Source: Flavobacterium psychrophilum (GTDB lineage Bacteria; Bacteroidota; Bacteroidia; Flavobacteriales; Flavobacteriaceae). Taken from it: DNA of 19,813 nucleotides. This document shows, in pieces, positions 7,063-16,219 of the stretch (positions within the stretch are counted from its first letter, which is position 1; every line of letters starts with the position of its first letter). A program made the position numbers and the translations under genes. Location of the stretch: positions 1-19,813 of the forward strand of contig CAMBOW010000026.1 in the NCBI GenBank assembly GCA_945869365.1, read 5' to 3'. The notes under the pieces were generated by a model. It worked only from the letters and a program-made list of their open reading frames with translations, made no database searches and was not told the DNA's origin.

Positions 7063-8289
7063 TTAATCTTCTTTTTCGACGGCCTCGTTGTAGTCGGGGT
7101 ACAAGAATTTATTGTAGGGAAAACGCGTAATGTGTATGCTGCGCACTGCCTCGTAGACGCATTCGCGAAACTCTTCGAAATTTTCTTTTTGTGTAGCCGA
7201 AATAAACAAGGCGTTTTTCTCGCCCACAACAGCCATCCAAGTGCGTTTCCACTCTTCTAAAGTGTAGTGTTTGCGGGTGCGCTCGGTAATTAAATCATCT
7301 TCTTCGATGGTGAGGTGGCGGTAGGCGTCAATTTTATTAAACACCATAATGGTAGGTTTGTCGTTGCTTTTGATGTCCATCAAAATTTGATTGACCGAGG
7401 CAATGTGGTCCTCAAAATCGGGATGGGAAATATCAACCACATGCAAAAGCAAATCGGCTTCGCGCACTTCGTCTAGCGTGCTTTTGAACGATTCGACCAA
7501 TTGGGTGGGGAGTTTGCGAATAAATCCTACGGTGTCAGAAAGCAAGAAGGGCAAATTTCGAATCACCACTTTGCGCACGGTCGTGTCTAGGGTGGCAAAC
7601 AATTTGTTTTCGACAAACACTTCGCTTTTACTAATCACATTCATCAAAGTCGATTTGCCCACATTGGTATATCCAACCAAGGCCACGCGGACCATTGCGC
7701 CCCGGTTGCTGCGTTGCACCGACATTTGCTTATCGATGATTTTTATTTTGTCTTTTAATAAGGCAATGCGATCCCGCACGATTCGACGGTCGGTTTCAAT
7801 TTCTGTTTCTCCTGGACCACGCATTCCAATTCCACCTTTTTGGCGTTCCAAGTGGGTCCACATTCCGGAAAGTCGAGGAAGCAAATATTGGCATTGTGCC
7901 AGCTCAACTTGTGTTCGGGCATAGGAAGTTTCGGCGCGTTGGGCAAAAATATCCAAAATTAGGTTGGTTCGGTCGAGCACTTTGCAATCTAAAATGCGGG
8001 TAATATTTTTTTGTTGAGAAGGGGTCAATTCGTCGTCAAAAATCACCGTAGAAATTTGGTGTTCTTTTACGTAATGATGTATTTCTTCTATTTTTCCGGT
8101 GCCCAAAAAAGTCTTTGGGTTTGGACGCTCCATTTTTTGAAAAAACCGCTTCATGACTGAGCCGCCCGCTGTAAAAGTGAGGAATTCGAGCTCGTCTAGG
8201 TATTCTAGTAATTTATCTTCCGGTTGATTTTGGGTAATAATTCCAACCAAAATGGTTTTTTCAAAACTGATTTTTTCTTGTTCTAACAT
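7063..8289 (-). CDS. hflX: GTPase HflX
   Basis: HflX is a ribosome-associated GTPase that splits or rescues stalled 70S ribosomes, notably under heat or antibiotic stress. The product has 408 residues. It shows the N-terminal HflX domain with NPKTFLGTGK (about residues 57-66), the family hallmark KGGIGMRGPGETEIETDRR (151-169), and a coiled helical linker. In the G domain, G1 is GYTNVGKST (206-214), G2 lies in ATLDTTVRK, G3 is DTVGF (252-256), G4 is NKID (318-321) and G5 is SAT. All GTP-binding motifs are intact. The start at 8289 is supported by a possible promoter just upstream. It is convergent with the SUF operon with no spacer between the two stop codons. Confidence 0.96.
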   Translation of the reverse strand: MLEQEKISFEKTILVGIITQNQPEDKLLEYLDELEFLTFTAGGSVMKRFFQKMERPNPKTFLGTGKIEEIHHYVKEHQISTVIFDDELTPSQQKNITRILDCKVLDRTNLILDIFAQRAETSYARTQVELAQCQYLLPRLSGMWTHLERQKGGIGMRGPGETEIETDRRIVRDRIALLKDKIKIIDKQMSVQRSNRGAMVRVALVGYTNVGKSTLMNVISKSEVFVENKLFATLDTTVRKVVIRNLPFLLSDTVGFIRKLPTQLVESFKSTLDEVREADLLLHVVDISHPDFEDHIASVNQILMDIKSNDKPTIMVFNKIDAYRHLTIEEDDLITERTRKHYTLEEWKRTWMAVVGEKNALFISATQKENFEEFRECVYEAVRSIHITRFPYNKFLYPDYNEAVEKED

Positions 8290-8305
8290 GGGCTAAATTG
8301 AAAAG

Positions 8306-8313
8306 CAAAACTA
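8306..8313 (-). promoter_or_regulatory. Putative -7 promoter element for hflX
   Basis: On the minus strand this reads TAGTTTTG, matching the Bacteroidota TAnnTTTG element, 16 bases upstream of the hflX start codon. That implies a leader of only about 10 bases. A CAA at 8338-8340 (TTG on the minus strand) is a possible -33 element, but the gap of 24 bases is slightly long. Confidence 0.4.
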
Positions 8314-8420
8314 GCTATAAATTGTTAGATAAATCAGCAAAAAAAGATGTAGTTCGTCGAGCTTAATTGCTGGTAAATCGTTAAAAAGTAAAATTTAGAT
8401 ATACATTTCATAAATTTTGT

Positions 8421-8428
8421 TAAATTTG
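8421..8428 (+). promoter_or_regulatory. Putative -7 promoter element for the T9SS surface-protein module
   Basis: TAAATTTG matches TAnnTTTG and lies 52 bases before the ATG of the large adhesin-like gene, in a very AT-rich stretch. The expected leader is about 45 bases. No convincing -33 TTG was found at the usual spacing. The 191-base hflX-adhesin interval (8290-8480) holds this element, the hflX element, and nothing else I can identify. Confidence 0.45.
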
Positions 8429-8480
8429 GAATTCTAAAAATAATTCAAGAACTATATTAAACCAACTAAATTTTCATTTT

Positions 8481-11400
8481 ATGAAAAAAATTATTTTAAT
8501 CGTTTTGCTTTCTTTAGTATCATTTGCCGGGTATTCTCAGTTGCCTGCAATTGAAGATTTTGAAGGCGCGACTTTCCCACCAACAGGCTGGTTAGTTAAA
8601 GATAATTTAACGAATGCCGCACCCAATTGGGACGTCAATCCAAATGCATTATATGCAGCAAACAGCGGAACACGTTGTGCGTTTATCCAAAGAATATCAA
8701 ACGCCACTTCTCCTGGAGTAGGTGTATTGGCAGAAGAATGGTTAATTACGCCCCAGCAAACTGTCGCCGCGAATAGCCAATTGCGCTTCTTTACGCGTCA
8801 AACAATATCTGGCGATACAGGTGCGAAATACAGAGTGATGGTTTCGAGCGCTGCAGATCCGAATGATTTGACCGCTTATACTCAAATTATTGAATATACA
8901 GAGACCACCTTAAGTACCCTGACTGTTGATCAATTGGATTACGAAGAAAAAGTAATCAACTTGGCCGTAACAGGCGCTAGATTTTTTGCTTTTGTGAAAG
9001 TATATACACAACCAGTGGCGGGACAATTTGGTGACCGTTGGTTGGTAGACGATGTGAAATTGGTTATTAGATGTACCGACCCATCGGTTTTAGGTGTAAA
9101 TAACATCAGCGCTACCGGCGCTACCTTAACTTGGACGAATACAGCAACAACTCAATTTGAAATTGAATACGGCGTATCTGGGTTTGTACCAGGAACAGGA
9201 ACTCCAATAGCTCCTTTTACCAGTACAACTACTCCGAGAAGTTATACAATTCCTGCTGGAACTTTATCTCCTTCTACCGATTACCAATTTTATGTGCGTG
9301 CAATTTGTCCGGCTTCTACCTCTGAATGGATAGGGCCGTTTTTATTCCCAACTACTCCACTAGGAGCAACTTGTGCGGCGCCGATTCCGGTAACTGCTTT
9401 GCCTTATTCTTCAAATAGCAATACTTTAACTTACGGCAACAACATTAACCCTGCTTCGCCAGGAAATACCGGATGCGGAACTACTGGCGCATTTATGGCG
9501 GGTAATGATGTAGTTTACACTTATACACCAACAGCTACGGGATTAATTAGTATTTCGATGAATCCGCAAGGATCTACCAATACAGGAATGTTTATTTACA
9601 GCAGTTGCGCAAATATTGGAGTATCTTGTATTGGAGGTGTAGCAGACGCCACTTCTAATGTTAGAAACATTCCAGCTTTTAATGTGACAATAAACCAACC
9701 TATCTATATTGTGTTGTCTTCGACTGCTGCAACAGCTAGCTACAACTATAATTTAATTATTCAACAAGTAAATTGTGTGGCTCCTATCAATTTATCTGCA
9801 GGAGCATTCAGCACATCAAGCGGAACACTTTCTTGGACCAACGGAACTTTTGGCACTTCCACTTCTTGGGAAGTAGCCGTACAACCTGCAGGCTCAGCAA
9901 TTCCGGCGGGTGCAGGCACACAAACCAATACCAACACCAACTTCCCAGTTACCGGCTTATCAGCAGCTACGCCATATCAATATTGGGTGCGTGCCGATTG
10001 TGGAAACGGAACATTTAGCGCCTGGTCAGGCCCATTCGTGTTTAACACCACAATTTGTGATGTAGCAGGATGTAACTATACCTTTATCATGACTGATACG
10101 TTTGGCGACGGCTGGAACGGCGGTACCATGCAAGTTCGTCAAAACGGAATTGTGGTAGGCACTTTGGGCACACAAATAGTAGGTGCCGGACCAAACAACG
10201 TAAATATCCCTATGTGTAATGGTATTCCGTTTGATTTATTTTGGAATACAGGCGGAACTTTCCCAACAGAGTTAGCCGTTACCATTCAAAATAGTTTTGG
10301 TCAAACCTTATACACCTACGCGGGCGGAAATGCAGCGGCAGTTGGCACAACCTTATATACAGGGACAGTTGACTGTCTCAACCCATTGTGTTTGGCGCCA
10401 ACTGCATTTAACGTGCCCAATGCACAAATTACAACCAATGGCGCGCGTATTACCTGGACCAACCCAGGAGCCCCAACCACAGGAATGGGTATATATGTAG
10501 TATTGGCAGGATCTCCTCCGCCAGTTGCTGGAACGCCACCTACCTATACGACTTTGGCTCCGCCAAACAATTACACCATCACAACTGGTTTATTGGCAGA
10601 CACAACCTATGATGTATATATTCAAACAATCTGTTCGGTAAATTCACCGAGTGTTTGGGTAACTACACCGGTAACTTTTACTACGTTGCCAACTTGTCCT
10701 AGACCTACGGCTTTAGCAACTGCAAATATTACAACCACTTCTGTTCGTGTGAGCTGGACCAATCCAACCGGAACAGCTTGGCAAGTTTTGGCTTTACCAG
10801 CTGGATCGCCTGCGCCAAATGCAGGCACAACAGGTTGGGTAATTGCAACTGGAGGCAGTCCATTCATCGTAACCGGCTTAACACCAGACACGGCCTATGA
10901 CTTTTATGTACGTTCCGATTGTGGCGCTGTAAATGGAATTAGTAATTGGTCTTTACCTACTACTGCAACAACATTACCTACTTGTCCAAAACCAACCGCA
11001 TTAACAATAGGAACAATTACCGATAATTCTGCTCTTGCAGGATGGACAAATCCAACAGGAACTTTATGGCAAGTTTTAGTATTGCCTGCAGGATCAGCCG
11101 CACCAACTGCTAGCTCAACAGGTTGGGTTGTATCCAACACTAATACTGGATTTGCCTTAACCGGTTTATCGGCAGCAACCTGTTATGATTACTACGTGCG
11201 TACCGATTGTGGTGCTGTAAATGGGTTGAGTACTTGGTCGGGACCTAGAAATTTCTGTACTACAATATGTAATCCAGCCAATCAGTGTCTATACACCTTT
11301 ACCATGACCGATTCATTTGGAGATGGATGGAACGGGGCAACTATGCAAGTGCGTCAAAACGGCATTCTTGTAGCTACCATTGGAGGAACTTTTACTGCCG

Positions 11401-14400
11401 GTGCTGGACCAGTAGTGGTTAATGTACCTTTATGTAGCGGTGTGCCATTTGATTTAAATTGGAACGCGGGCGGAACTTTCCCTGGAGAGGTTCGTGTATC
11501 GATAACTAATATTTTTGCTCAAGTATTGTATAACATGAATGTGGCAAGCGCTGGCTTAGTAGGAACGGTTGTTTATACCGATTCAAGAGCTGATTGTTTG
11601 TTCCCAAAATGTTTACCACCATCAAACTTATCAGCAGTACCAAGTATATTTAATGCTGCTTTAGATTGGACACAAGCCAATAACAATACGGCATGGTCTG
11701 TATATGTGGTGCCAACAGGAGGCGCTGCGCCTACTATTGGAAGCACGCCTACCTACCCTAATGTTGGCGCACATCCTTTTACTACACCAAATACCTTAGC
11801 AGCAAACACCACCTATGACTATTATGTGAGATCATTGTGTGGAAATGGAACGCCTGGGGACTGGATAGGCCCTTTTACATTTACTACCTTACCAACTTGT
11901 CCTCAACCGACGAATTTACATTATGTCGCAACAAATTTCCAGGCTGCCGATTTAGCTTGGAATGAAATTGGACCCGCAACCAGTTGGAACATTATGGTAC
12001 AAACTTCTGGTGGACCAGCGCCTGGACCTACATCAGGTTGTTTGGTTACGACACTGCCTACCGATGCGACACCATATAATACCTTAGCGTGTTTTGGCGC
12101 ATTAACTCCTGGGTTCTATGAATTCTATGTGCGTGCAAATTGTACAGGTACAGATTTAAGCGCTTGGTCAGGACCAATTAATTTTTACATCTCTGCGCCA
12201 TTACCAGCTTGTGCCGACGTTGAAATTGATGTAGTGACTACTTCTCCAGGTCAAATTGATTTTTGTCCAGGGGATTACTGTATTGATTTAACGGCTACCT
12301 ATACCGATTCTAAAGACACCACCGATTACTCAATATTAGGAATTCCATTTGCCCCACCTTTCCCATTTACAGGAGGAACACAATTAAATATTGCGACTGA
12401 TGATATTTGGGGCCCTGCATTTACGCTGCCTTTTGATTTTTGTTTCTATGGCGTAAACTACCCACAAGTACAAGTGGGATCAAATGGGGTGTTGACATTT
12501 ACACCGCAACTCGCTCCAGGAAACTGTCCGTGGGCTTTTACCGCGCAAATACCAGCAGCCAACTTTCCTATACGTAATGCTATTTACGGTGTGTATCAGG
12601 ATATAAATCCATCCGTTTCAACTGCACCTATTGTGCATACAATCAACTACCAAGTATTGGGAACTGCTCCATGTAGAAGTTTCGTTGTAAATTATGACAA
12701 CATTGCTCAGTTTAGCTGCGGTGTAAGCGTTGGTTTACAAACCAGTCAAATTGTATTGTATGAAACATCAAACATTATTGAAGTATATGTTCAAGATAGA
12801 ACAGCCTGTACCAATTGGAATAGCGGAAGCGGTTTAATTGGTCTTCAAAATAATTTAGGAACCATTGCACACGTCCCTCCAGGAAGAAACACAGGACCAT
12901 GGAATACGCAAAATGAAGCCTGGCGTTTTACTCCAGACGGAAACTCAACAGTACAATTCTCTTGGTTAAGAGATGGTGTGGTAGTGAGTAACAATCCAAC
13001 TGTAAATGTGTGCTTCAACCAAGACACCAACATGACAGCGCAAGCAGTATATACCGGTTGTGGAGGTACAGTGACTACTAAAACAGAGAATATTTTATTA
13101 AATATTACGAGTGTTACTGTTCAACCTATTGCGCCAGTATTTTCTTGTACATCATATGCGTTGCCGGCATTAACAGTAGGAAACTACTTTACATTGCCAG
13201 GCGGACCTGCTGGTGGAGGAGTACAAATTCCTGTTGGAACTCAAATTTCAACTACACAAACTATTTATGTGTATGCACAATCAGGAACTACCACAATTTG
13301 CTCTGATGAGGAAAGTTTTGTAGTGACTATTGACAACCAAATCGTTCCAACATTTGCCACAATACCAACACTATGTTACAATTCTTCAGCTCCAGCTTTA
13401 AACACAACTTCTTCAAACGGATTAAGCGGTACGTGGTCGCCAACATCAATTGACACTTCAATTATTGGCCCCACAAATTACACCTTTACCCCAGACGGGA
13501 CTTTGCCTTGCGCAATTCCAACAACAGTTGTGGTAACTATTTCAAATCCTATCTTACCTGATTTTGCACCAATTCCATCCATTTGCGCTGGAACAACCGT
13601 TCCGAGTTTAGGCACTATAGCGCCAAACGGAATAACTGGTTTATGGTCGCCAACAACGATTGACAATGCGAATTCTGGATCGTATGTATTTACGCCAGAT
13701 GCAGGACAATGTGCAACTATACAAACTTTAAACGTAAATGTAACTGCGCCAAACATTAACCCATCTTTTGCGGTTATTCCAGATGTTTGTTCAGGCACTG
13801 TTGCGCCAAGTTTAGCAACTACCTCACCAACAGGTATTACAGGATCTTGGTTGCCAACTACTATTGATAATACAACTTCTGGATCGTATGTATTTACGCC
13901 AGACGCAGGACAATGTGCGACTACACAAACCTTGAACGTGAATGTAACTGCGCCAAACATTAACCCATCTTTTGCGGTTATTCCAGATGTTTGTTCGGGC
14001 ACTGTTGCGCCAAGTTTAGCCACTACCTCACCAACAGGTATTACAGGATCTTGGTCGCCAACAACGATTGACAATGCGAATTCTGGATCGTATGTATTTA
14101 CGCCAAATGCTGGACAATGTGCTACCACACAAACGTTAAATGTGAATGTGACAGCTCCAAGTATTAATCCTTCGTTTGTGGCTATACCAGATGTATGTTC
14201 AGGCACTGTAGCGCCAAGTTTGGCTACTACTTCTCCAATAGGCATTATTGGTTCTTGGTCACCAACTACTATTGATAACACAACTTCTGGATCGTATGTA
14301 TTTACACCAAATGCTGGACAATGTGCTACCACACAAACACTTGGTGTATTGATTACACCAAGAACTCAACCTGGGTTTGCTGCAATTCCTAATTTTTGTT

Positions 14401-15260
14401 CAGGAGCTACAGCACCTAGTTTAGGGCTTGTTTCACCTGTTGGTGTAAACGGAACTTGGCTTCCTGCCATAATAAGTAATACAACAAGTGGTTCATATGT
14501 ATTTACACCTACTTTAGGATTGTGCGCAGACACACAAACCTTAGCTGTAAATGTAATTCCAAATGTTACCCCAGACTTTGCTGATGTTGCGCCCATTTGT
14601 TTTGGAGCATCAGCTCCAACTTTGATCGGTTCATCTCCAAACGGCGTGAATGGAACCTGGTTGCCATCAACAATAAGCAACACGGCTGATGGAAGCTATG
14701 TGTTTACGCCTAGTGCAGGACAGTGTGCTGTTCCACAAACCTTAAGTGTAGTAGTAACTCCGCCAATTAATTTAATTGTTGATGGAGGTTGTGATAATGG
14801 AATATATGTGCTTACTGTTTCATCAGACACACCAGGTTTTGACGAATCAACGGCTACATTCCAATGGCTTGATAGTTCAAACAATGTTGTTGGAAACGAT
14901 GCTTCAGTTGTATTAACAGCGCCAGGAATTTATACCTGTAATGTTACCAGTGCGGGTTGTTTATCTACCACATCAACGGGAGACATAACTAGCATTACCT
15001 GCACCATTCAAAAAGGTATTTCTCCAAGTGGCACAGGTGCTGGAGACGGTAAAAATGACTTCTTGAAATTGGCGTGTAAAAAATTAGAAATCTTCAACCG
15101 TTACGGTATGATTGTATATTCTAAAAACAACTACAGCAACAATTGGTTTGGTCAATCGGACAGCGGAAGCGAGTTGCCCGACGGAACTTATTTCTATGTA
15201 GTAGAGCAAGACAATGCGCCTGCACAAACCGGATGGATTTACATTAATAGAGAGCAATAA
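8481..15260 (+). CDS. Large modular surface adhesin-like protein with T9SS type B sorting domain
   Basis: This is a 2259-residue secreted protein. The signal peptide MKKIILIVLLSLVSFAGYSQ is followed in order by a cleaved-adhesin/choice-of-anchor J-like domain (about residues 22-196, DFEGATFPPTGW), fibronectin type III-like domain 1 (198-292), a PPC-like beta domain (298-430), fn3 domain 2 (432-523), a GDGWNG module (526-636), fn3 domains 3-5 (from 637, 739 and 835), a second GDGWNG module (930-1043), fn3 domains 6-7 (from 1044 and 1140), a nidogen-like region (about 1244-1488), an Ig-like stretch (about 1490-1622), seven 67-70-residue repeats (1623-2097), and a C-terminal type B T9SS sorting domain (about 2179-2259: GDGKNDFLKL, LEIFNRYGMIVY, LPDGTYFYVV, GWIYINREQ). 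Most domains begin with a Cys and contain paired cysteines, fitting an extracellular protein. It is likely exported by T9SS and displayed or released. The ligand is unknown. Domain borders are estimates by eye. Confidence 0.92.
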   Translation: MKKIILIVLLSLVSFAGYSQLPAIEDFEGATFPPTGWLVKDNLTNAAPNWDVNPNALYAANSGTRCAFIQRISNATSPGVGVLAEEWLITPQQTVAANSQLRFFTRQTISGDTGAKYRVMVSSAADPNDLTAYTQIIEYTETTLSTLTVDQLDYEEKVINLAVTGARFFAFVKVYTQPVAGQFGDRWLVDDVKLVIRCTDPSVLGVNNISATGATLTWTNTATTQFEIEYGVSGFVPGTGTPIAPFTSTTTPRSYTIPAGTLSPSTDYQFYVRAICPASTSEWIGPFLFPTTPLGATCAAPIPVTALPYSSNSNTLTYGNNINPASPGNTGCGTTGAFMAGNDVVYTYTPTATGLISISMNPQGSTNTGMFIYSSCANIGVSCIGGVADATSNVRNIPAFNVTINQPIYIVLSSTAATASYNYNLIIQQVNCVAPINLSAGAFSTSSGTLSWTNGTFGTSTSWEVAVQPAGSAIPAGAGTQTNTNTNFPVTGLSAATPYQYWVRADCGNGTFSAWSGPFVFNTTICDVAGCNYTFIMTDTFGDGWNGGTMQVRQNGIVVGTLGTQIVGAGPNNVNIPMCNGIPFDLFWNTGGTFPTELAVTIQNSFGQTLYTYAGGNAAAVGTTLYTGTVDCLNPLCLAPTAFNVPNAQITTNGARITWTNPGAPTTGMGIYVVLAGSPPPVAGTPPTYTTLAPPNNYTITTGLLADTTYDVYIQTICSVNSPSVWVTTPVTFTTLPTCPRPTALATANITTTSVRVSWTNPTGTAWQVLALPAGSPAPNAGTTGWVIATGGSPFIVTGLTPDTAYDFYVRSDCGAVNGISNWSLPTTATTLPTCPKPTALTIGTITDNSALAGWTNPTGTLWQVLVLPAGSAAPTASSTGWVVSNTNTGFALTGLSAATCYDYYVRTDCGAVNGLSTWSGPRNFCTTICNPANQCLYTFTMTDSFGDGWNGATMQVRQNGILVATIGGTFTAGAGPVVVNVPLCSGVPFDLNWNAGGTFPGEVRVSITNIFAQVLYNMNVASAGLVGTVVYTDSRADCLFPKCLPPSNLSAVPSIFNAALDWTQANNNTAWSVYVVPTGGAAPTIGSTPTYPNVGAHPFTTPNTLAANTTYDYYVRSLCGNGTPGDWIGPFTFTTLPTCPQPTNLHYVATNFQAADLAWNEIGPATSWNIMVQTSGGPAPGPTSGCLVTTLPTDATPYNTLACFGALTPGFYEFYVRANCTGTDLSAWSGPINFYISAPLPACADVEIDVVTTSPGQIDFCPGDYCIDLTATYTDSKDTTDYSILGIPFAPPFPFTGGTQLNIATDDIWGPAFTLPFDFCFYGVNYPQVQVGSNGVLTFTPQLAPGNCPWAFTAQIPAANFPIRNAIYGVYQDINPSVSTAPIVHTINYQVLGTAPCRSFVVNYDNIAQFSCGVSVGLQTSQIVLYETSNIIEVYVQDRTACTNWNSGSGLIGLQNNLGTIAHVPPGRNTGPWNTQNEAWRFTPDGNSTVQFSWLRDGVVVSNNPTVNVCFNQDTNMTAQAVYTGCGGTVTTKTENILLNITSVTVQPIAPVFSCTSYALPALTVGNYFTLPGGPAGGGVQIPVGTQISTTQTIYVYAQSGTTTICSDEESFVVTIDNQIVPTFATIPTLCYNSSAPALNTTSSNGLSGTWSPTSIDTSIIGPTNYTFTPDGTLPCAIPTTVVVTISNPILPDFAPIPSICAGTTVPSLGTIAPNGITGLWSPTTIDNANSGSYVFTPDAGQCATIQTLNVNVTAPNINPSFAVIPDVCSGTVAPSLATTSPTGITGSWLPTTIDNTTSGSYVFTPDAGQCATTQTLNVNVTAPNINPSFAVIPDVCSGTVAPSLATTSPTGITGSWSPTTIDNANSGSYVFTPNAGQCATTQTLNVNVTAPSINPSFVAIPDVCSGTVAPSLATTSPIGIIGSWSPTTIDNTTSGSYVFTPNAGQCATTQTLGVLITPRTQPGFAAIPNFCSGATAPSLGLVSPVGVNGTWLPAIISNTTSGSYVFTPTLGLCADTQTLAVNVIPNVTPDFADVAPICFGASAPTLIGSSPNGVNGTWLPSTISNTADGSYVFTPSAGQCAVPQTLSVVVTPPINLIVDGGCDNGIYVLTVSSDTPGFDESTATFQWLDSSNNVVGNDASVVLTAPGIYTCNVTSAGCLSTTSTGDITSITCTIQKGISPSGTGAGDGKNDFLKLACKKLEIFNRYGMIVYSKNNYSNNWFGQSDSGSELPDGTYFYVVEQDNAPAQTGWIYINREQ
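13347..14771 (+). repeat. Seven tandem repeats of 201-210 bp in the adhesin gene
   Basis: Repeat units start at 13347, 13557, 13761, 13965, 14169, 14370 and 14571, with periods of 210, 204, 204, 204, 201 and 201 bp. Each encodes a 67-70-residue unit of the form P-F-x-x-I-P-x-x-C-x-G, then P-S-L, G-x-W, P-x-x-I, GSYVFTP and GQCA, with two cysteines about 42 residues apart that could form one disulfide. The inner units (3-5) are nearly identical in DNA; the outer units are diverged. Confidence 0.93.
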
Positions 15261-15286
15261 TTTATAACAAACTATAAATACACAAA

Positions 15287-16201
15287 ATGAAGAAAATACA
15301 TTTCGCGGCATTATTGATGTTCTTATCATTCTTGGAGACGTCCGCACAGCAAGACCCTAATTATACACAATACATGTATAATATGAGTGCCATAAATCCT
15401 GCCTATGCAGGTTCAAAGGAAAACATGACGGGCGGTTTGTTATACCGCAAGCAATGGGTAGGATTAGACGGAGCTCCTTCTACAGGAACCTTTTTCTTGA
15501 ACACCCCTGTGGGTAAAAACGTGGGTGTTGGTTTGTCAATGGTTTCTGATAAAATTGGACCAGTAGAGGAAAACAACATCTCGGGGGATTTCTCCTATAC
15601 CTTGAATTTGGGCGGTGAGCGACGTTTGGCCTTAGGTTTAAAAGCTGGACTTGCCCTACACAAAGCTGATTTTAGTTTGGTTATTCCAACCTTACCAGAC
15701 CCCAACGACGAAGCCTGGTTGGCTAATCCGTCTACAAAATTTAATGTAGGAACCGGTTTGTTTTATTATACCAACAAATACTATGTTGCGTTTTCGCTTC
15801 CAAGTATGTTAAAAACAACCTATTTGGATTACAACGGAACGAAATACGGAAGTGAAATTTCGCACTATTTCTTAACAGGTGGGTATGTGTTTGACATTAA
15901 TCCAACGTTAAAATTCAAACCCTTTTCTATGATCAAGATGGCGCCAGGCGCACCTACCTCATTTGATTTGTCTACAAACTTCTTATTCAACGACAAATTT
16001 GAAGCTGGAGCTACCTACCGATTCCAAGACAGTTTTGGGTTTATGGTAAACTATTTGATTACACCAAACTTGCGATTGGGTTATGCCTATGACCATGTGG
16101 TGTCAGACTTAAAAGTGGTAACACCTTCCTCTCATGAGTTCATCATGTTGTTTGATTTGAACTTCCCGAAAAAAGTTTCTCAATCACCAAGGTATTTCTA
16201 A
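15287..16201 (+). CDS. Type IX secretion system membrane protein, PorP/SprF family
   Basis: This 304-residue protein has a cleavable signal peptide (MKKIHFAALLMFLSFLETSAQ) and the family-defining mature start QDPNYTQYMYNMSAINPAYAGS. The rest is rich in amphipathic beta strands (GFMVNYLITPNLRLGYAYDH near the end), consistent with a small outer-membrane barrel. In Flavobacterium johnsoniae SprF is needed for surface delivery of the adhesin SprB, and SprF-like proteins are commonly encoded next to proteins with type B sorting domains. Here the gene follows the large type B protein by 26 bases, so it is probably the dedicated partner of that protein. It need not be the core PorP or SprF of the organism, so no symbol is given. 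Confidence 0.93.
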   Translation: MKKIHFAALLMFLSFLETSAQQDPNYTQYMYNMSAINPAYAGSKENMTGGLLYRKQWVGLDGAPSTGTFFLNTPVGKNVGVGLSMVSDKIGPVEENNISGDFSYTLNLGGERRLALGLKAGLALHKADFSLVIPTLPDPNDEAWLANPSTKFNVGTGLFYYTNKYYVAFSLPSMLKTTYLDYNGTKYGSEISHYFLTGGYVFDINPTLKFKPFSMIKMAPGAPTSFDLSTNFLFNDKFEAGATYRFQDSFGFMVNYLITPNLRLGYAYDHVVSDLKVVTPSSHEFIMLFDLNFPKKVSQSPRYF

Positions 16202-16219
16202 CATAAATCGAACGTAAAA

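Noticed and set aside
7391..7924. 177-codon plus-strand open frame inside hflX
   Set aside because: It is antisense to intact GTPase motifs, is Ser/Thr/Arg-rich and has no promoter or homology signal.
13478..14332. 284-codon open frame antisense to the adhesin repeats
   Set aside because: It is open only because the 204-bp repeat is a multiple of three, so one stop-free antisense frame repeats; the composition is not protein-like and there is no start context.
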